Under the pieces are notes generated by a model that was given only the letters and a program-made list of their open reading frames with translations, searched no databases and was not told the origin of the DNA. A DNA stretch of 64,000 bases from Paraspadella gotoi (lineage: Eukaryota; Chaetognatha): assembly GCA_051294375.1 (NCBI GenBank), contig CM119267.1:19729546-19793545 (forward strand), in the 5' to 3' direction. Each line of letters begins with the position of its first letter. Within the stretch, counting starts at the first letter, position 1. Both the position numbers and the translations under genes were made by a program. Of this stretch, positions 44,501 through 58,400 are shown one piece after another.

Positions 44501-47500
44501 AGAACAGTTAAATTAAACCATATGAACAAGTAAACTAGAAGCGAATTTAAATAAAACTCATGTGAAAATCGTTTTGCACCTGCGCAAACTGCGTGTGCAG
44601 AGATTGTAGGAGTCCCTCTCTCTGCTCGTCCTGCCCCTTGAGGCAAGTGAGAATAAGCTGAAGAAAGGGTTGATGACTCAGGAGAGAGGTGCTCTTGTAG
44701 GCGAGACGCTCTTTTTCCATTTTGCTCTTAGACGTCCATATGATGTTGCCCTTTTCCAAAACGAGCCCCGCGGCTTTCAATACTTTTCCCTGAACCTGTC
44801 GAGTTTTTTTGGATTTTTTTGGTGCGTGTGTAAATTGGCTTAATTTTAATATTTGTTACATCTTTAATAACTTGAATCATACTTGAGAACTGAGCTTCGA
44901 GATAAGAGGAGCCACGAGCCAAACGTGAGACTTTTCAGAAACGAAACGCGTATAGGGAGCATTGACGACAGATGGGGGTTGTGGGGTTGTGTGCATGGAA
45001 AGTGCGGAAGAAGGGCCTTGGGAGAATAAATCTCGTTTAAATATAAACATCTACTAATATTGCCTATTGCCACCCACCCTGAAAGAAACAGAAAAATAAC
45101 TTTATAAATTTAAAAAAAATTTAAACACAGAAAATTCATAATCTCACACAAAATGAGAGAAAAGCGCCTCAGCTTTCTGCAATGCCAACGCCTACCTACG
45201 GAACCAACGCCACCACCGACTGATGCGTTGCTTGCGAATGATGAGTTGTGATTCCCGGTTGCACCGCCGATAACGCTGCCTGGTCCGCCACCGACGACTC
45301 CACGGACGTCGTGACCCGGATGACCCGGCGTACACGATGGGGGCGGACCTTCCGTTTGTTGTTGAAACAAAGAAATTGTTCGCTCCGACAGGGTGTCGAG
45401 AAGATCCTAAAAATATTTCAAAGCCAAAAAACGCTTGAGAAAAATAGATGAAAATTTTTGATGATTCTTTCCCTCTCGCAAACTCACGGAAAGCCTGGCA
45501 ACGAGCCTGCCATCGGGTGGCGTGGCCTGCTTGATAAGAAGTTGAATCTCGACCAAAGAGACGCGCATCGACCACTGGTCGAGGTTCACTAGAATTCGGT
45601 CGATCGTCGCTTTAAGATCCAATTCGCCTTCGTCGTCTTCGGGTTGTTCTGGAACGCCGCCTGAAAAATGTCATAATTTAACAGTTTAGCAGTTTAAGAG
45701 TTTGTTGGCATTTAATATTTTTGTCAATTCATATTGAGCTGTGTAAACTGCACAGAAGAATTGTAGTTAAATTTCATAGAAATCCTCGATTCTCACCCGG
45801 ATAACAAATAAGATGGAGCAGATGCCGCGATTGACTGTGACTCAGAATCGGATCCAAAAGGTGTTGCTGTTGGAAAAGGGATTCCGGATCCTGGAGGCAA
45901 CGTTCACGAACCCACTCTTGGCCGCACATCGTCCTTAGGACCAGTTTGGCGAACTCTGTCAACGATCCTATGTCGGATCTTTGGCCGGTAAGGGTGGCAG
46001 CGGCACCGCTCCCGTGGGCGGCCTCCAAGGAGGCGCCGGGGGTAGGGCCGGTTTTGGCCGGCGTGTTGGCGCCGTTGCCACCCCCGGGAGTCCGACCGCC
46101 GCCCGGAGTTGAGCCCCCTCCACCGCCGGGCGTTCCGTTGCCGGCCGCCGGAAATGGGTAATCGTCCATGTCGTCGATAGTGCCAAGGAGGCTTCATTTA
46201 AACAATTCATGGATAAATCGTGTTAATTTAACAGCTCACTAAACTTCCCACCCCTATCCCACATTTTCTCCTAAATTCTTCCACCTCGATATGGAGATAT
46301 CTCCATCACCCAGCGGCGGCTTTGATTTCGTTTCGGCGCCGACTTCGACGCCGGCCGACGACATCGCCGCTTCCGCCGCGGGGGCATCGACGGTACTGTC
46401 CGAGGGCGAGAGAGCGTTGTAATCTTGATCGTCGCATTCGCCGAGCATCTGGATGGCTTTCAAGACAGCCAAGACGGCGCCAACAGACACTGAACGTCGT
46501 GATAAATCCAGAAACGGAGAAAACATGTCATTCAAAAACTTCAAAATTATTCTATTTTTAGCTTCTTCGACTTCGCTCTGTGTGGAATAGATACGACAAC
46601 CGTGAGGAAACTGAGTTGAACCTGTATTGTGCGTTGCGGCCAAAAGGTGGCGATCCCACGAGGTGCGAAGCGAGGCGGTGAGGCCCGGACCTCCGAGGGC
46701 GCCGGAGGAGTGTGACGAGGATGCGGGTCGAGAGGTGGAGGGCGTCGAAGAGGAATGGGGATTTAAATAGTGGGGCGTCAAGGGAGTTGGGGGACCTGGT
46801 ACGAAAAAGATATCAGGTAACGCCTTTGGGATACGAAAAGATTATCCCACGATTTCGTACCCAGAGAGGGATGCGGAATGCCGGAAAAGATTCGCAGCAA
46901 CAGATGGCAGGTGAGTCTGGCCCCGGGCTCGGCTTCCGTCACGGCCGAACTGACCGGACAATTGACGGTCGGCTGCAGAGATGTCAGCGCCGTCAGCAGC
47001 GACGGAATCACCAGCGCAGCAGCGAGGTTTTCCAGGGAGAAGCAATGGCGCGCCACCAGAACGGAAGTAAAAGTGGCGAGGGCGTCGTGGATGGAAACGT
47101 CGCTGACGTCAACCTTATCATCAATTTCATCGGGAATGATTTATTACGTATAAATTTGGTGTGAAAGTTCGATAAGAAGTACTCGATCCTTGCAGCGACC
47201 TTCACCTGCGTCAAAATGTCGATATAACCGCTCTGATGATTGGAGGAGCAGCACAGGGCTTTCAACACGCCAAGCCATTCCGAGGCCAGACTGTTGCAGC
47301 AGGCGGTCAGCTCAGCGCACAAGACGGCCAGGTCGTGCAACTTCTCCGCGGGAAAAGCCATGTTGCAGATAGTGAGGACGACATTGCATACAAACGAGTA
47401 GCGGCTGAGGGCGGAGTCGTTCAGCTCGCGGGCAATTTGGGGGTCGATCTTTGCGCGCGGGTTGTTGATCAGATCTTGGAGAAACGTCGCCGTCCATTTG

Positions 47501-50500
47501 TAATTCGACTGAGATGGCTGGATGCTAACGCTGAGGCTCTCTTTCACTTTGTTATAAGCGGTGCTGTCGTCACAAGAAATAAAATTACAAATTTATTCAT
47601 TTTAAGCTCGAAACCTCCTAAATCCTCACCTAAATATTTCGGCGAAAGTGGTTTTGAGATGAGAACAAGATTCGTACAAGTCGCAGAGAAAAGCGAGGAT
47701 GCAGCGATCGGCAGAGGAACAGTCGGATGGGTTATTTACGTGCTTTACCACAGAGATTAAACCCTCGAAAGCCTAAGTGAAATTTAGAAATGGAAAAATT
47801 CCTAATCTTGGCATGCAGTTTTATAAAAATTGCTCAACCTGGCTGGTATTGTCTGTTGAGACGAGAAGACAGGGCAAGTATCTCCTGAGCAACGCGACTA
47901 TGCACAGTCCAAGACCTTGGGCGTACTGCCCCATCAGCACTGAATTTTTGGCCGCGAGCTGCGTCTCCACGTCGGAAAGAAGACGCAACAGGGAAATGGC
48001 GAAGTACACAAGACCTGACGAATACCACAAAATTATTAAATACCTGAAATTAACAGACTTTGAATCAAACCTCGTAAAATCAATTTAAAATAGGATCACG
48101 GGGTAAACTTGTATGAAATCGGTACAACCAACAAATTATCCAATTATTTATTAAATTAGCTATCTTGCCCTCGACTATGGACAGGGTTATGGCCTCCATC
48201 CTTGTTACAAGATAAAGCAGGACCCTGCAAGCTTTCAGTCAAGCCTGTTTCACAGTTTAGTTTATTCCCTCCTGGCTTCCCTAAACAAATCTCAAAAATT
48301 ACATAAATACTAACGACGAGAAAACTCCGTTGTTTTCCACATTAACTGTCGAACTATACGCTTGTCGATTTACAAACACTGATACTGGAAAGAGCAGTTT
48401 CAGTTGTGGCATATCTTTTAGCTTACAACATAATATTAGTATACAATTGAAAAATAGCTAGGAGAGAAGTACCTTGTTTACGTTGATAAAGACTAAGGAA
48501 AAAGTACCAGACTAAGAATACCACCAGTGAGTGCCGCACAGGTTTGAACCGATGCCTTTCAAACAGGACTGAGAAAATTCTGCAGTCCATAAAAGCAGGT
48601 CATTGACCCTTAAAAATTCTTAACCCTGTCCAGCCTTCTTCCTTTTTTCTTTTAACTTTCCCGGATTTCTACCGAACCGGCTGTCGCGACGAACTCCCAT
48701 TGTGCGGGCCCTTCGGTCAATTCTCCGCTTTTGATACGGTCACCGTGTCGCTAGTGTTTGTTTTTTAATCCCTCTCGAAGGCGCTCTCTCTCTCTCTCTC
48801 TCTCTGTCTCAATGGGACCTTACTGCTATTCTTTACTCTCACTCTCTCCCCCTCTTAAGAATATAAAGCTGAAAACTGGAGCATTGACATTTATCAGTAA
48901 TTTAATAAATTACCAAGTAATTTAGTTACCGGAAATATTGAGACTGAATTCCATCAAATCGAACAGAAAGGATATATTTTCTAAAGTGGGTAGATAGTTG
49001 GATGCTCCATTAATAAATGCCTAAAGAAAACATACTAGTTAGTTAAATATTTTCTCAGATTTAAAAAAAAAATACCTGTAGACTTTGTTCCAATATAAAA
49101 TCGACACACTGGGATGTAACAACATGCATATCGTAGTATGAGAGTGAAGAAAATCGTTGATATATTTTCTGATATTCCTAAAAAATTCCACATAAATTCT
49201 TGTTTTATTTTTATAAAGTTAATTCTCAGTACTGAAAGTTTTCAAATACCTCAATCTGTTGCGCCGTGTATTGTGCTGTGGTTGGAGACGCGATAACAGC
49301 CAGATTTACAGATTGAGTTAAAAGGGGCGCCCCCACAGACATTCCGCCGGTCGAGCCACCACTTACGCCCGCCAAATCTGCAGGTGTTGCACCAGCTGGC
49401 GGAGCGGGGGCGCCCGGTATGGGAACTTCCGCCGTCAAAACGGGTGGTAAACCTAAAAAACGAGCACCATGTTATTTCTAAAATGTAACAGTGCCTCTTT
49501 TGAATTTTGCATGTTAGACCCCAAAATGATTTTAACAGCGAACGTTCATCAAAATAGTGGGCAAGAAGTTGATTTAAACATGTTTAATAACTTCGGTTAG
49601 TTGGATTTATTATATCAAAAATATAAAATAGTATAAACCGAAGAAAAAGCCATACGATATTTAGTCGGAATCTTAACGAATTTCACGTGTTGATATTTTC
49701 AAAATATAGAAAAACCAAGAAAAACCTTTTTTCGAGTCAGTAAAATTTGAAATCACATGGCCTAGTAATTTACCGAAAGGTTTATATTTCTTAATGATAT
49801 GAATCTTTTTCGAACAAATAATCGGTTCCAACAAAATTACTGAACCGATTTTGATTAAATTGAGTAAGGTGGTATATATGAAACTTATTTTACTTTTAAA
49901 CCTTTATTCTTCCACAAAAATACATTTTTTTCTACGCCGATCCAATTTCGATTTATGAATCATGCTGTTTCAAACGCAGTAGAAAACTATAATATATAAA
50001 ATCCTTTTCTATATATATGAACCATAAATGTAACTTGTTATGCAAGAAAACAAATATACAAGTTTTTTGCCTTGAATATCAAAATGCGTTTTAGGAGTTC
50101 TATTTCTATCGCCATAAACCTTCTTTATGCAAAGTTTAGCAAAATTTGATTCGTCAGATCGGTCGGAAAAAATATCTTTTCGTGATATCAGAATTCTGTA
50201 TTTATCACACTTCAATTATCCAGTGTATTACAATTGTATTGAAATACACATGAGATCGGAACAATCCGACCAACTAAAAACCTTCTTGAAAAGTTTCCAA
50301 GGCGATTTTTTTACTTATAATAACTCGACCGCCTCGCAAACTTCTACTTTCCTCACTGCCCGGAGTTTTTTTTCTTCCTTTTTTTTAACATCGGAACTTG
50401 TCCTTACGCAGCCATTGTCGACTTTCGATGTTTTCTGCGAGGTCAAAGAACCATATTCAGAAAGGATGTCGCCAATCGAACCGTGGCAGGTGTACTAGCC

Positions 50501-52460
50501 ATGTCCACACCTGCCCCTCAAATTCTTCCGCCTTGGTTTGCCGCGAGTCACGTGTGCTTACTTTTGTTCTCCTTTCAACACGATCACCTTGGCGCCAGAA
50601 CCTGGCGGACAGGTCTTTTTCTCTTCTTAACCTCCCCCCCACCCTCTCCCTCTCTCTCTTGGTCAGGTTTCTCCTTTTCTACCCTCAACTGAGCGTCGAG
50701 ATTTTTTAAGATAACTAAAATTAGATATATAACATGAATTAATAATATTAACTTTTTTTTAAAACAAAATAAAAAGATTTCCTTCCTTAGCAGGTTTATT
50801 TCATGTCCCTCTTCTCCCGCGTTCTTGCTCCCAATTTTTTGAGTCAGATCTCTTTCCCGAGTTTATGAAAATCACGAAATTGAATGATATCACCGCCGTG
50901 GCACTGACGAACCTTTTGCTGACCTTGACGACGACGACGACATCGACGACAACACCGTCGAGGTAAATACCGCCGAGTTCGGCGGTAAATCTCACCACGT
51001 TATCAACGACGATTAGAATACCGCTGAGACCGAAACTGACGGCGACGACGACGACGGCGGACCTATTTAAAAGAATCTTTTCCTCTCGCTCTTCTTTTTA
51101 TTCGAAGTGCGATCGCCGGTTTCGACGCTGGTTAACTTCAAAGATAAACCATTTCTAAAAAAATTAAAAAAATATTATTATCCAGCGCGAACATGGCTTA
51201 CGAAAGTTTTTCGAGAGACAATCCTTACGTCGTCTCGAACTTGTACAACGGATCCATCAACTACACGGAACCCAATCAGGTCTCATCGATTGACAACTAC
51301 CCCACCATGTATCGTCAACACGAAAGGTACACTCATTCCCCGCCGCCGGACGTCAAAGAGAACGGCCTTCTGGGACTGGCGCCGGCGTCGGCGCCGGCTT
51401 ACCCCTCGTTCGTGAACAACGTTGCGCATTCGGAAACTGTGGAGTCCGTCCCTTACGAAGGTACTCCTGAGCCGTCTCCCGGTAAAACAAGTTCGTCCTC
51501 CCCGAACAAAAGAGCCCGGGGTGGAAGTGAGAGTCAAGACATCAAGCCTCCGACAAACACGGCTGCTTTGTTACCCGAGTCTCGGCAAATGGACTTCCAC
51601 GGAACGAATTCCCCGCCGAAAGTCGAGACCCGAGTCGAAGAGGTTAAGATGACGCAGTCAAACCTTTGGACGTACGACGCTACCAATAGCCTGCGTTTTC
51701 AACAACCGGCTCAACTCTCGCAACCTCTGCCAGATTACGAGCAAAAAATCGTCCACCTTTCCCAGCTACCGAATGAGTGGTTAATAGTTTCTGATCAGAG
51801 AGCTCAGCACGCCGAGCAAACGTCCACATCCCGGCAAAACCAATACAGCCGGGATGCTGATGAAAAGAAATCCATATCGCAGGAGGGGATGTGTCCGCCG
51901 GCCCCTGAAGGCAGATCAATTTTGGATGATAGTCTAGAAGCGCAGCAAAGCTCCAAGGAACCAGAAGCTGCTATTCCTGGACCGAGCAACGAGGACGACA
52001 AGGGTAAGTTGTTCTTACGACACAATGAAAAATGTTTTAACGTTACTGTTCTGTGCATAAAAAAATTCACTGTTCAATATTATTATATTTCTTTTTATTT
52101 TTTGAAACGTTATAGTTTCATATGACTGAATATAGGGTGAAAGATGATAATTTTTTTTAAAAAGTTACTTAAGATTTTTTTTCTATTACAATTCTATGAA
52201 TAAATATGAATAAGCATAAGGATCGTCGCAATAGCATAAGAAAAATCTGGATTGACGACAAATTTTGATACTAAAAAAAAAAATTTGAGAAAAGAAAATT
52301 AAATTATAAACAAAAAAATTCTATTTTGTGATTATCAATAAAAAAAATAATAAAGTACGGAAGAAAATTAAAGTTAGTTTCTGAAAAATAGCAAAATGAT
52401 AACATGCACGAATGCGATGCCTAATTTTACGAGTTTAATCCTAATTCTTTTTTTTAATAA

Positions 52461-52499
<39 letters not shown>

Positions 52500-55400
52500 A
52501 GAAAGAAATCAAAAGGCAGAAGCAGCAGGAGAAAAGAGAGAAAAAGAAAGAGCCACTGCAGAGCCAGCTGCAGACTCAAAAGGCAGCAGCAGAAGCAGCA
52601 GGAGAAAAGAGAGAAAAAGAATAAGCCCCTGCAGAGCCAGCTGCAGGCTCGTTTTTTTCCCCTATGATTATGAATCAGTGACTAGGGAAAAGAGAGAGGG
52701 AGAGAGACATGTAATTAAAAGAGAAAGAGAGAGAGAAAGAAATATGAAAATAAAAGAAAGAAAATTTGTTTGTTTTGATAAAACGTAAACAAAACATATT
52801 TAATAACTGTCCAGACTCAATTTTAAGCACATCGATGATGAAAAGCGGTATATAAATTTTCAGCTTCATACACCCAAATTTAATCATAAAAAGGGCGATC
52901 TATAATTTGGAACGACGACGACGACGCCACTTATGGGCAAAAGCGATACATATAAAAATAAAAAAAATTAATAGTACTAACAGTTAGTGTTATGTCTCAA
53001 ATAGATGGAAAAAAAACCTCATTTAAAAATTCGATCGGGAAGTTCTTTCAAATAATTTTTTTTATTTAATACATTTGAAAAGGAAAAAAAAAATCGGAAT
53101 GCAGGTTGCAGGAAGGGTATAGATAATCTGGACTTACTGATATGATTACCATGACCTTTTATATCTTGTGAAATAGGGGCAGTAAAGAAATCTAAAAAAA
53201 TCGATCATTAAGTCAATGAACTCTTTCCAATAGGCCATTAGGAGAAATATTTTTTCTTAATTAAAATGGATGATAAATAATAGAATTAAATTTTTTGCTA
53301 TATTTAAAAAAAAATTATCAATACAATTTAATACAATGATGTCCTGCTTTGTCAAATATGTTGCCAGCTATATAATTTTTTAAAACTTTATTATGAAATT
53401 GGTACAACCAATATAAATATTATCCATTCATTTAATAAATAAGCTTATGATAAAGCTGTGTATCAATATTTTTGTTTGCAGTTAAAGATAATAAAAAATG
53501 ACGATTTTTTTTTTAGACAAAAAGGTAAACGTCCAGACTGTTTATATCAAGCTGAAAACATTTTTTCATATTTAAAAAAACATTTTATCAAGCTACAGCA
53601 TAAATTTTTGCTTGTTTTTTAATTTAACTAAAAAATATAAGCAATTTTATGGAATAATTAAAAATGAATTTGTCATATTGATATTTAGATTAATTGACTA
53701 ATTACAAGATAATAATTCATAAAAATTTAGGAAATGATGGGTAAAAAATATTCAACCTTGTTTTCGGTTAACTATTAAGTTATCATAAAAGTTTTGTTTT
53801 AATAATATTAATATTCTTTTTGTATTTTTAAAAGCAATGGTCCAAAATTTATAAGCGATTCAAGCTATATTGCTTCATCTTTTTTACTAATTTTGATCTA
53901 GTTAGCTTTTTTGTTGACGGTCAATAGGGTGAAGTGAAAGTTTGGAATCAAAATTTAGCAAATATATCTTGAAAACTATCATATTATTGAACACTAATCT
54001 TTAATTATTTTTCTTTTCTACAAATATAGTAACCCAGTCAGCTTATTTTGTATATAGTACTACCCTTATATAATGTCAAAATTTCAAAATGTTTATTTTT
54101 AAATTCTGAGAACAAATTCAGATTCCTTGTTAAAAGTTTATAAAAGAAAATATAAATCTTTTTTAAAAAATTATGTCATTAAGTAGGTTAAAATTATAAA
54201 AAAATATTTTTAACCTCGAAATTGAAAATCGGCATCTTAAATATATTTTTTTACATTTTTAACCAACTTAATAAAATAATTTTTTAAAAAAAATTATACT
54301 TTCTTATATTAACTTTTTGCAAGGAATCTAAATCCGATCTTAAAATTTAAAAATTTGAATTTTGAAATTTTAGTTTATAATATACTTATTACCATATATA
54401 AATATAGCTCTAATGGTCAAGCGTTATGGTCAGACACAGTAATGTCCAGTAGTATATATCGCACATATTACCAAAAGTAACAATCAATTAATTTGGCTCA
54501 AAAACAATTTTAAAAGGACAAAATCAGCACGAGACCGTTTCGCCACGTTATTTTTCATTGTCTTACCGAGTGCACATGTTCATAGTTTGTTCATTCAAAA
54601 TAGTTTTTCACATTAGAGACCCCAATTTTAAAAAAATTCATTCGCTGGTGTTAACATTAGATTATTCGTACTTTGGTGCAAGCTTTTAATTTTTGTTGTC
54701 ACAGAGTGAAAAAAAAATAATTCTACAGTATTAACCAAGACTTTTACATTGGATAAGATTTTATATATTATTTTTTTCCTACTAGGCAAAAAAAAGAAAA
54801 AAGGTGACCCTGGCCACATTCCCCGCCCAATGAACGCGTTTATGGTGTGGAGCAAGGAACGCCGTCAAAGCATCTCCCAGGAATACCCAAAGCTGCACAA
54901 TTCGTCGATATCTAAGATCCTGGGCAATGAATGGAAGAGCATGAGCGAGGAGCAAAAATTGCCCTTCAAGGAAAAAGCTCAACAAATCAGCGCTAAGCAC
55001 AAAGTAGATAATCCTGGATATCGCTATCAGCCCAAACGTAAGCAGAAAAAAGTAACCCCGTCTAAACAGCAAGCCCTATCCTTCCACTCTTCCAACATTC
55101 CCTCTTACTACGAAAGAAAGCAAGCCTTTCATCCAGGCGCAGCGAAAGCCGCCACCGCAGCAAGCGCGGTGGCTCACGGTATTCATCACAATTGGCACTC
55201 TCCCAGTGTTGCCACCACTTTGGCGCACCACCAAAACGCTGCAGTCGCCGCTCCAAAAAATTATGAAAGCCACTGGGATGTCCCTTCGTGGGAGGCTAAC
55301 CCTCACGCCTTCTACAATGGCATCAGTCTCGCTGGAACCAACAATACTCCACAAACGTCAGCGTCTGCTCAGCCCCAATGGACGATCACGCCCGAGTTCT

Positions 55401-58400
55401 TCAGAGCGGCTCTCCAGGCTCGGTTTGCTACGGCGGGACAACCAGCACCGCAGTCTGAAGCTGATTTGACCTTTGCTTATCCCGTTTATCACACGCAGCC
55501 GACAAACGATGATCAATCCAGAATATAGATTACTATGATATCTATAGTTTCTTTTCGGAATATTTTTTTATGACATTCTTAATCCCAACGACATCGAAGC
55601 AATTTCGATGGATAGTTTAATGGGGTGAAACAAAAGGTATTATTTTTTAATATTTTATCAGTATTTTAAAGGAACAACCAACCGGCTCCGCCGTGTTTCT
55701 TTTTTTTAGTTTTCCCTCCGTCGCCCGATATATCGTGGCAATTTTTCTTTCCAAATAATTTGACCAATTCCTTATTGGCCTTTTTGACGGTTTTGTTCGC
55801 TTGTTCACGTCCTGACCCCACCCCGTAGAGAACGAGCAGCCGCTGGTTTGTCTCGTGCAGTGTGGACTCGTCTTGAGGAATCGGGAAGTGAAGTGCGTAC
55901 ATGAGGTGACGTGGGGGTCGACCTACTGACGCCCCACCACTGGAGTGACCTGTTAATACAATTAATGTTTTAGAATTTAGACGGTAGTGTGTTGACAAAC
56001 TTTTAGAACTATCATCACTAAGCGACGAGGTGTACATAAGTTTTGCAACTGTAAACTACATTTATCTTTTTTCATTACTACGATTTTAGTAGCTACCTTT
56101 TCACCCACTCGAAATTTATATGAATTACTCGAGTATGCCGTTTCCCCCCCCCCCCGACTGTTGAATTATTAGAAAAAATAGAAAAACAAAATAATTTTCA
56201 TGTTTTTTCTTTAACTCAAATTACAGTTGACAAATAGTGAAACATAGCCAATAAGAAAGCGACAATGAGCCAGCAGAGGTTAATCTTAACTTAAGTCGTT
56301 TTCGCAAGAAAAAGGCAAAATCATTCTATTTTTTCTACGCAATGGCAAATAAATTGTTTTCGCAGATACTGATTTTTTTGGTTAATTTTTAAATAAGAAT
56401 AAAAATTAAACTGTTTCGATCGCTACTGGACCCAAGCATTCATACCGGCAGTCACAGATGTAACAGAAGATGGCGGGGGAGCCGAAAGAGGATCGTTAAA
56501 GATGCAGCCGCGATCACTCTTGACAGACGACGGACCCATCGGATCCGGTGTGGCCCCGCCGATGAGTCCCGCGCCTTTATAATATGTAATGTGTATATAC
56601 ATTTCGATGTTTACCGAATCTACTTAAGTTGACACTATTAATTACAGTGCGGCGCAAAAAAAAGAAGACACCTGTATTTGTTCTGCCAATTTCATATTAT
56701 AAACATTTTATAATAGGGAAGTCATTGATTCGTGTTGACTAAAAAAAGAAACTAATTTTTTTCCCCCCGATTTTTTGTACCAATCAATTTTGACGTCCTA
56801 TAACTTTCGAACGCTTAGCTCGATTTTACTGGGACTTGGACCAATTGCTTCATCTTTTAATGTTTTGTTTTATGTTTTTATATCTTAATACAATTCAGCC
56901 ATCCAATACGATTTTTTGAAAAAGTGTGAAAAAGTGTCTTTTTTTTTTGCGCCGCAGTGCATAAAATCTGACCCGCGGGGCTCATGAAGTCGACGTCAGA
57001 ATCGCCTGGTGTGGCGGCCCCCAGACCGGCGCCCTGCAGGGAGCGAGGTCCGCCAGAAATGTCCAGGGCACTACGGACGGAGGAAGGATTGTCGCCGAGA
57101 GAAAGGCCGCCACCGTCGAGGTGCATCTTTGTCGCCGACTGTTATTTGGAGGAAGAGTATGTCTTTTTTTATTAAATTACTCCGTACATCTACTATTAAT
57201 CCTAAAAATAGTATTTCAACTCGCCTGATACAAGGGGATGGCGCCATTGACGCCCCCGGAGACGAGATCGCCTCTGGCAATGAGTGCGCAGATGTAAGCG
57301 TCGTGGGAGAAAACATCATGACGAACAAGTTCAGTGAAAAGAGATACGAGGTTGGCGAATGCCGTCCGGTTCTCGCGGGACGGGCTCTCGTCAAGAGTCG
57401 GCGCCTGGGTGGAATTTGTATGCCGAGTTATTGAACTCTTTGGCTTTGATGATCAAGAGAACATCATCATAATTTAATTGTCTCTATTTGACAGACTATT
57501 TTGTTAAAACGCCTTGCCTACTTAATACATTACTTGGGTATCAAGAAAGTTAAAGAGCAGATGTTGAAAGACTGGAGTGCCGCCGACGACTTGTGGAGCC
57601 ATACCATCTTGAGCACCGGTATCGTTTCCGGCGCCTCCAGAGACATCATCCCCACCCAAGCTGCCGCCGCCGAATGCGTCGCAACCGGCGTCGCCGTTAA
57701 TCGCAGCGACGCCTCCAGCCGGGTATAGGATTTTATTTTGTCGCTTTTCTAAGATTTTGGCGACGGCCAATGCTCTATGTTCGCCGGTTCTGGAGGGATG
57801 GCAAATTAGGATGTCGTGGGATAATTATGTAATCTATGTTTTCTATCTCTGAAGATCTTATTTCAATTTATTACATATTTAGAAAATAACCTGTAAACCG
57901 AAACTGCCCATTCGCACAGGAGATTGACAATCGGTTCGTCGTCCGGGGATGGTCCCCCTAATTCCGAAGCCGCAGCTGCTGCGGCGCTCGACGAAAAGCT
58001 GTCGGGCTGCGAAAAAGAGAAAAGAAAAGGATTTAAAAATGGAATCTTGTCGAACAGTTCCACCCTTTCAGGCTCGCCTCGAATATCTTGCGGTAGAGAA
58101 TCTCGAGGTTGAAGGAGTCGTCCCACTTATCGAAATGGTGCCGGTCGAGAGCGTCAAGCGCCGCCAGGACTCGCGACACCGTAGACCCGACGGGAGATTG
58201 CTGGCATTTGTCGGTCGACCACCGACCCTCCGCTGCACGACCTCTTGACACGATATCCCTCTCGGCGACGAGCAACTGGGCCCGAATGTGAGGGGCGTCC
58301 TCGGAAGCCGGCATAGGTAATGACGATGGCGGACAGGGGAGCAGGTCCAGTGGAGATCCAGAAAAAACCGAGTGCTGAGACTTTCCCTCGCCCAAGTAGT

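Noticed and set aside
57863-58126. Continuous 87-codon minus frame across the MED12 exon 8/9 border
   Set aside because: Contains a Phe-rich stretch encoded by an intron (donor at about 58063, acceptor at about 57999). Splicing restores the frame and the L-C-E-W-A-V homology.
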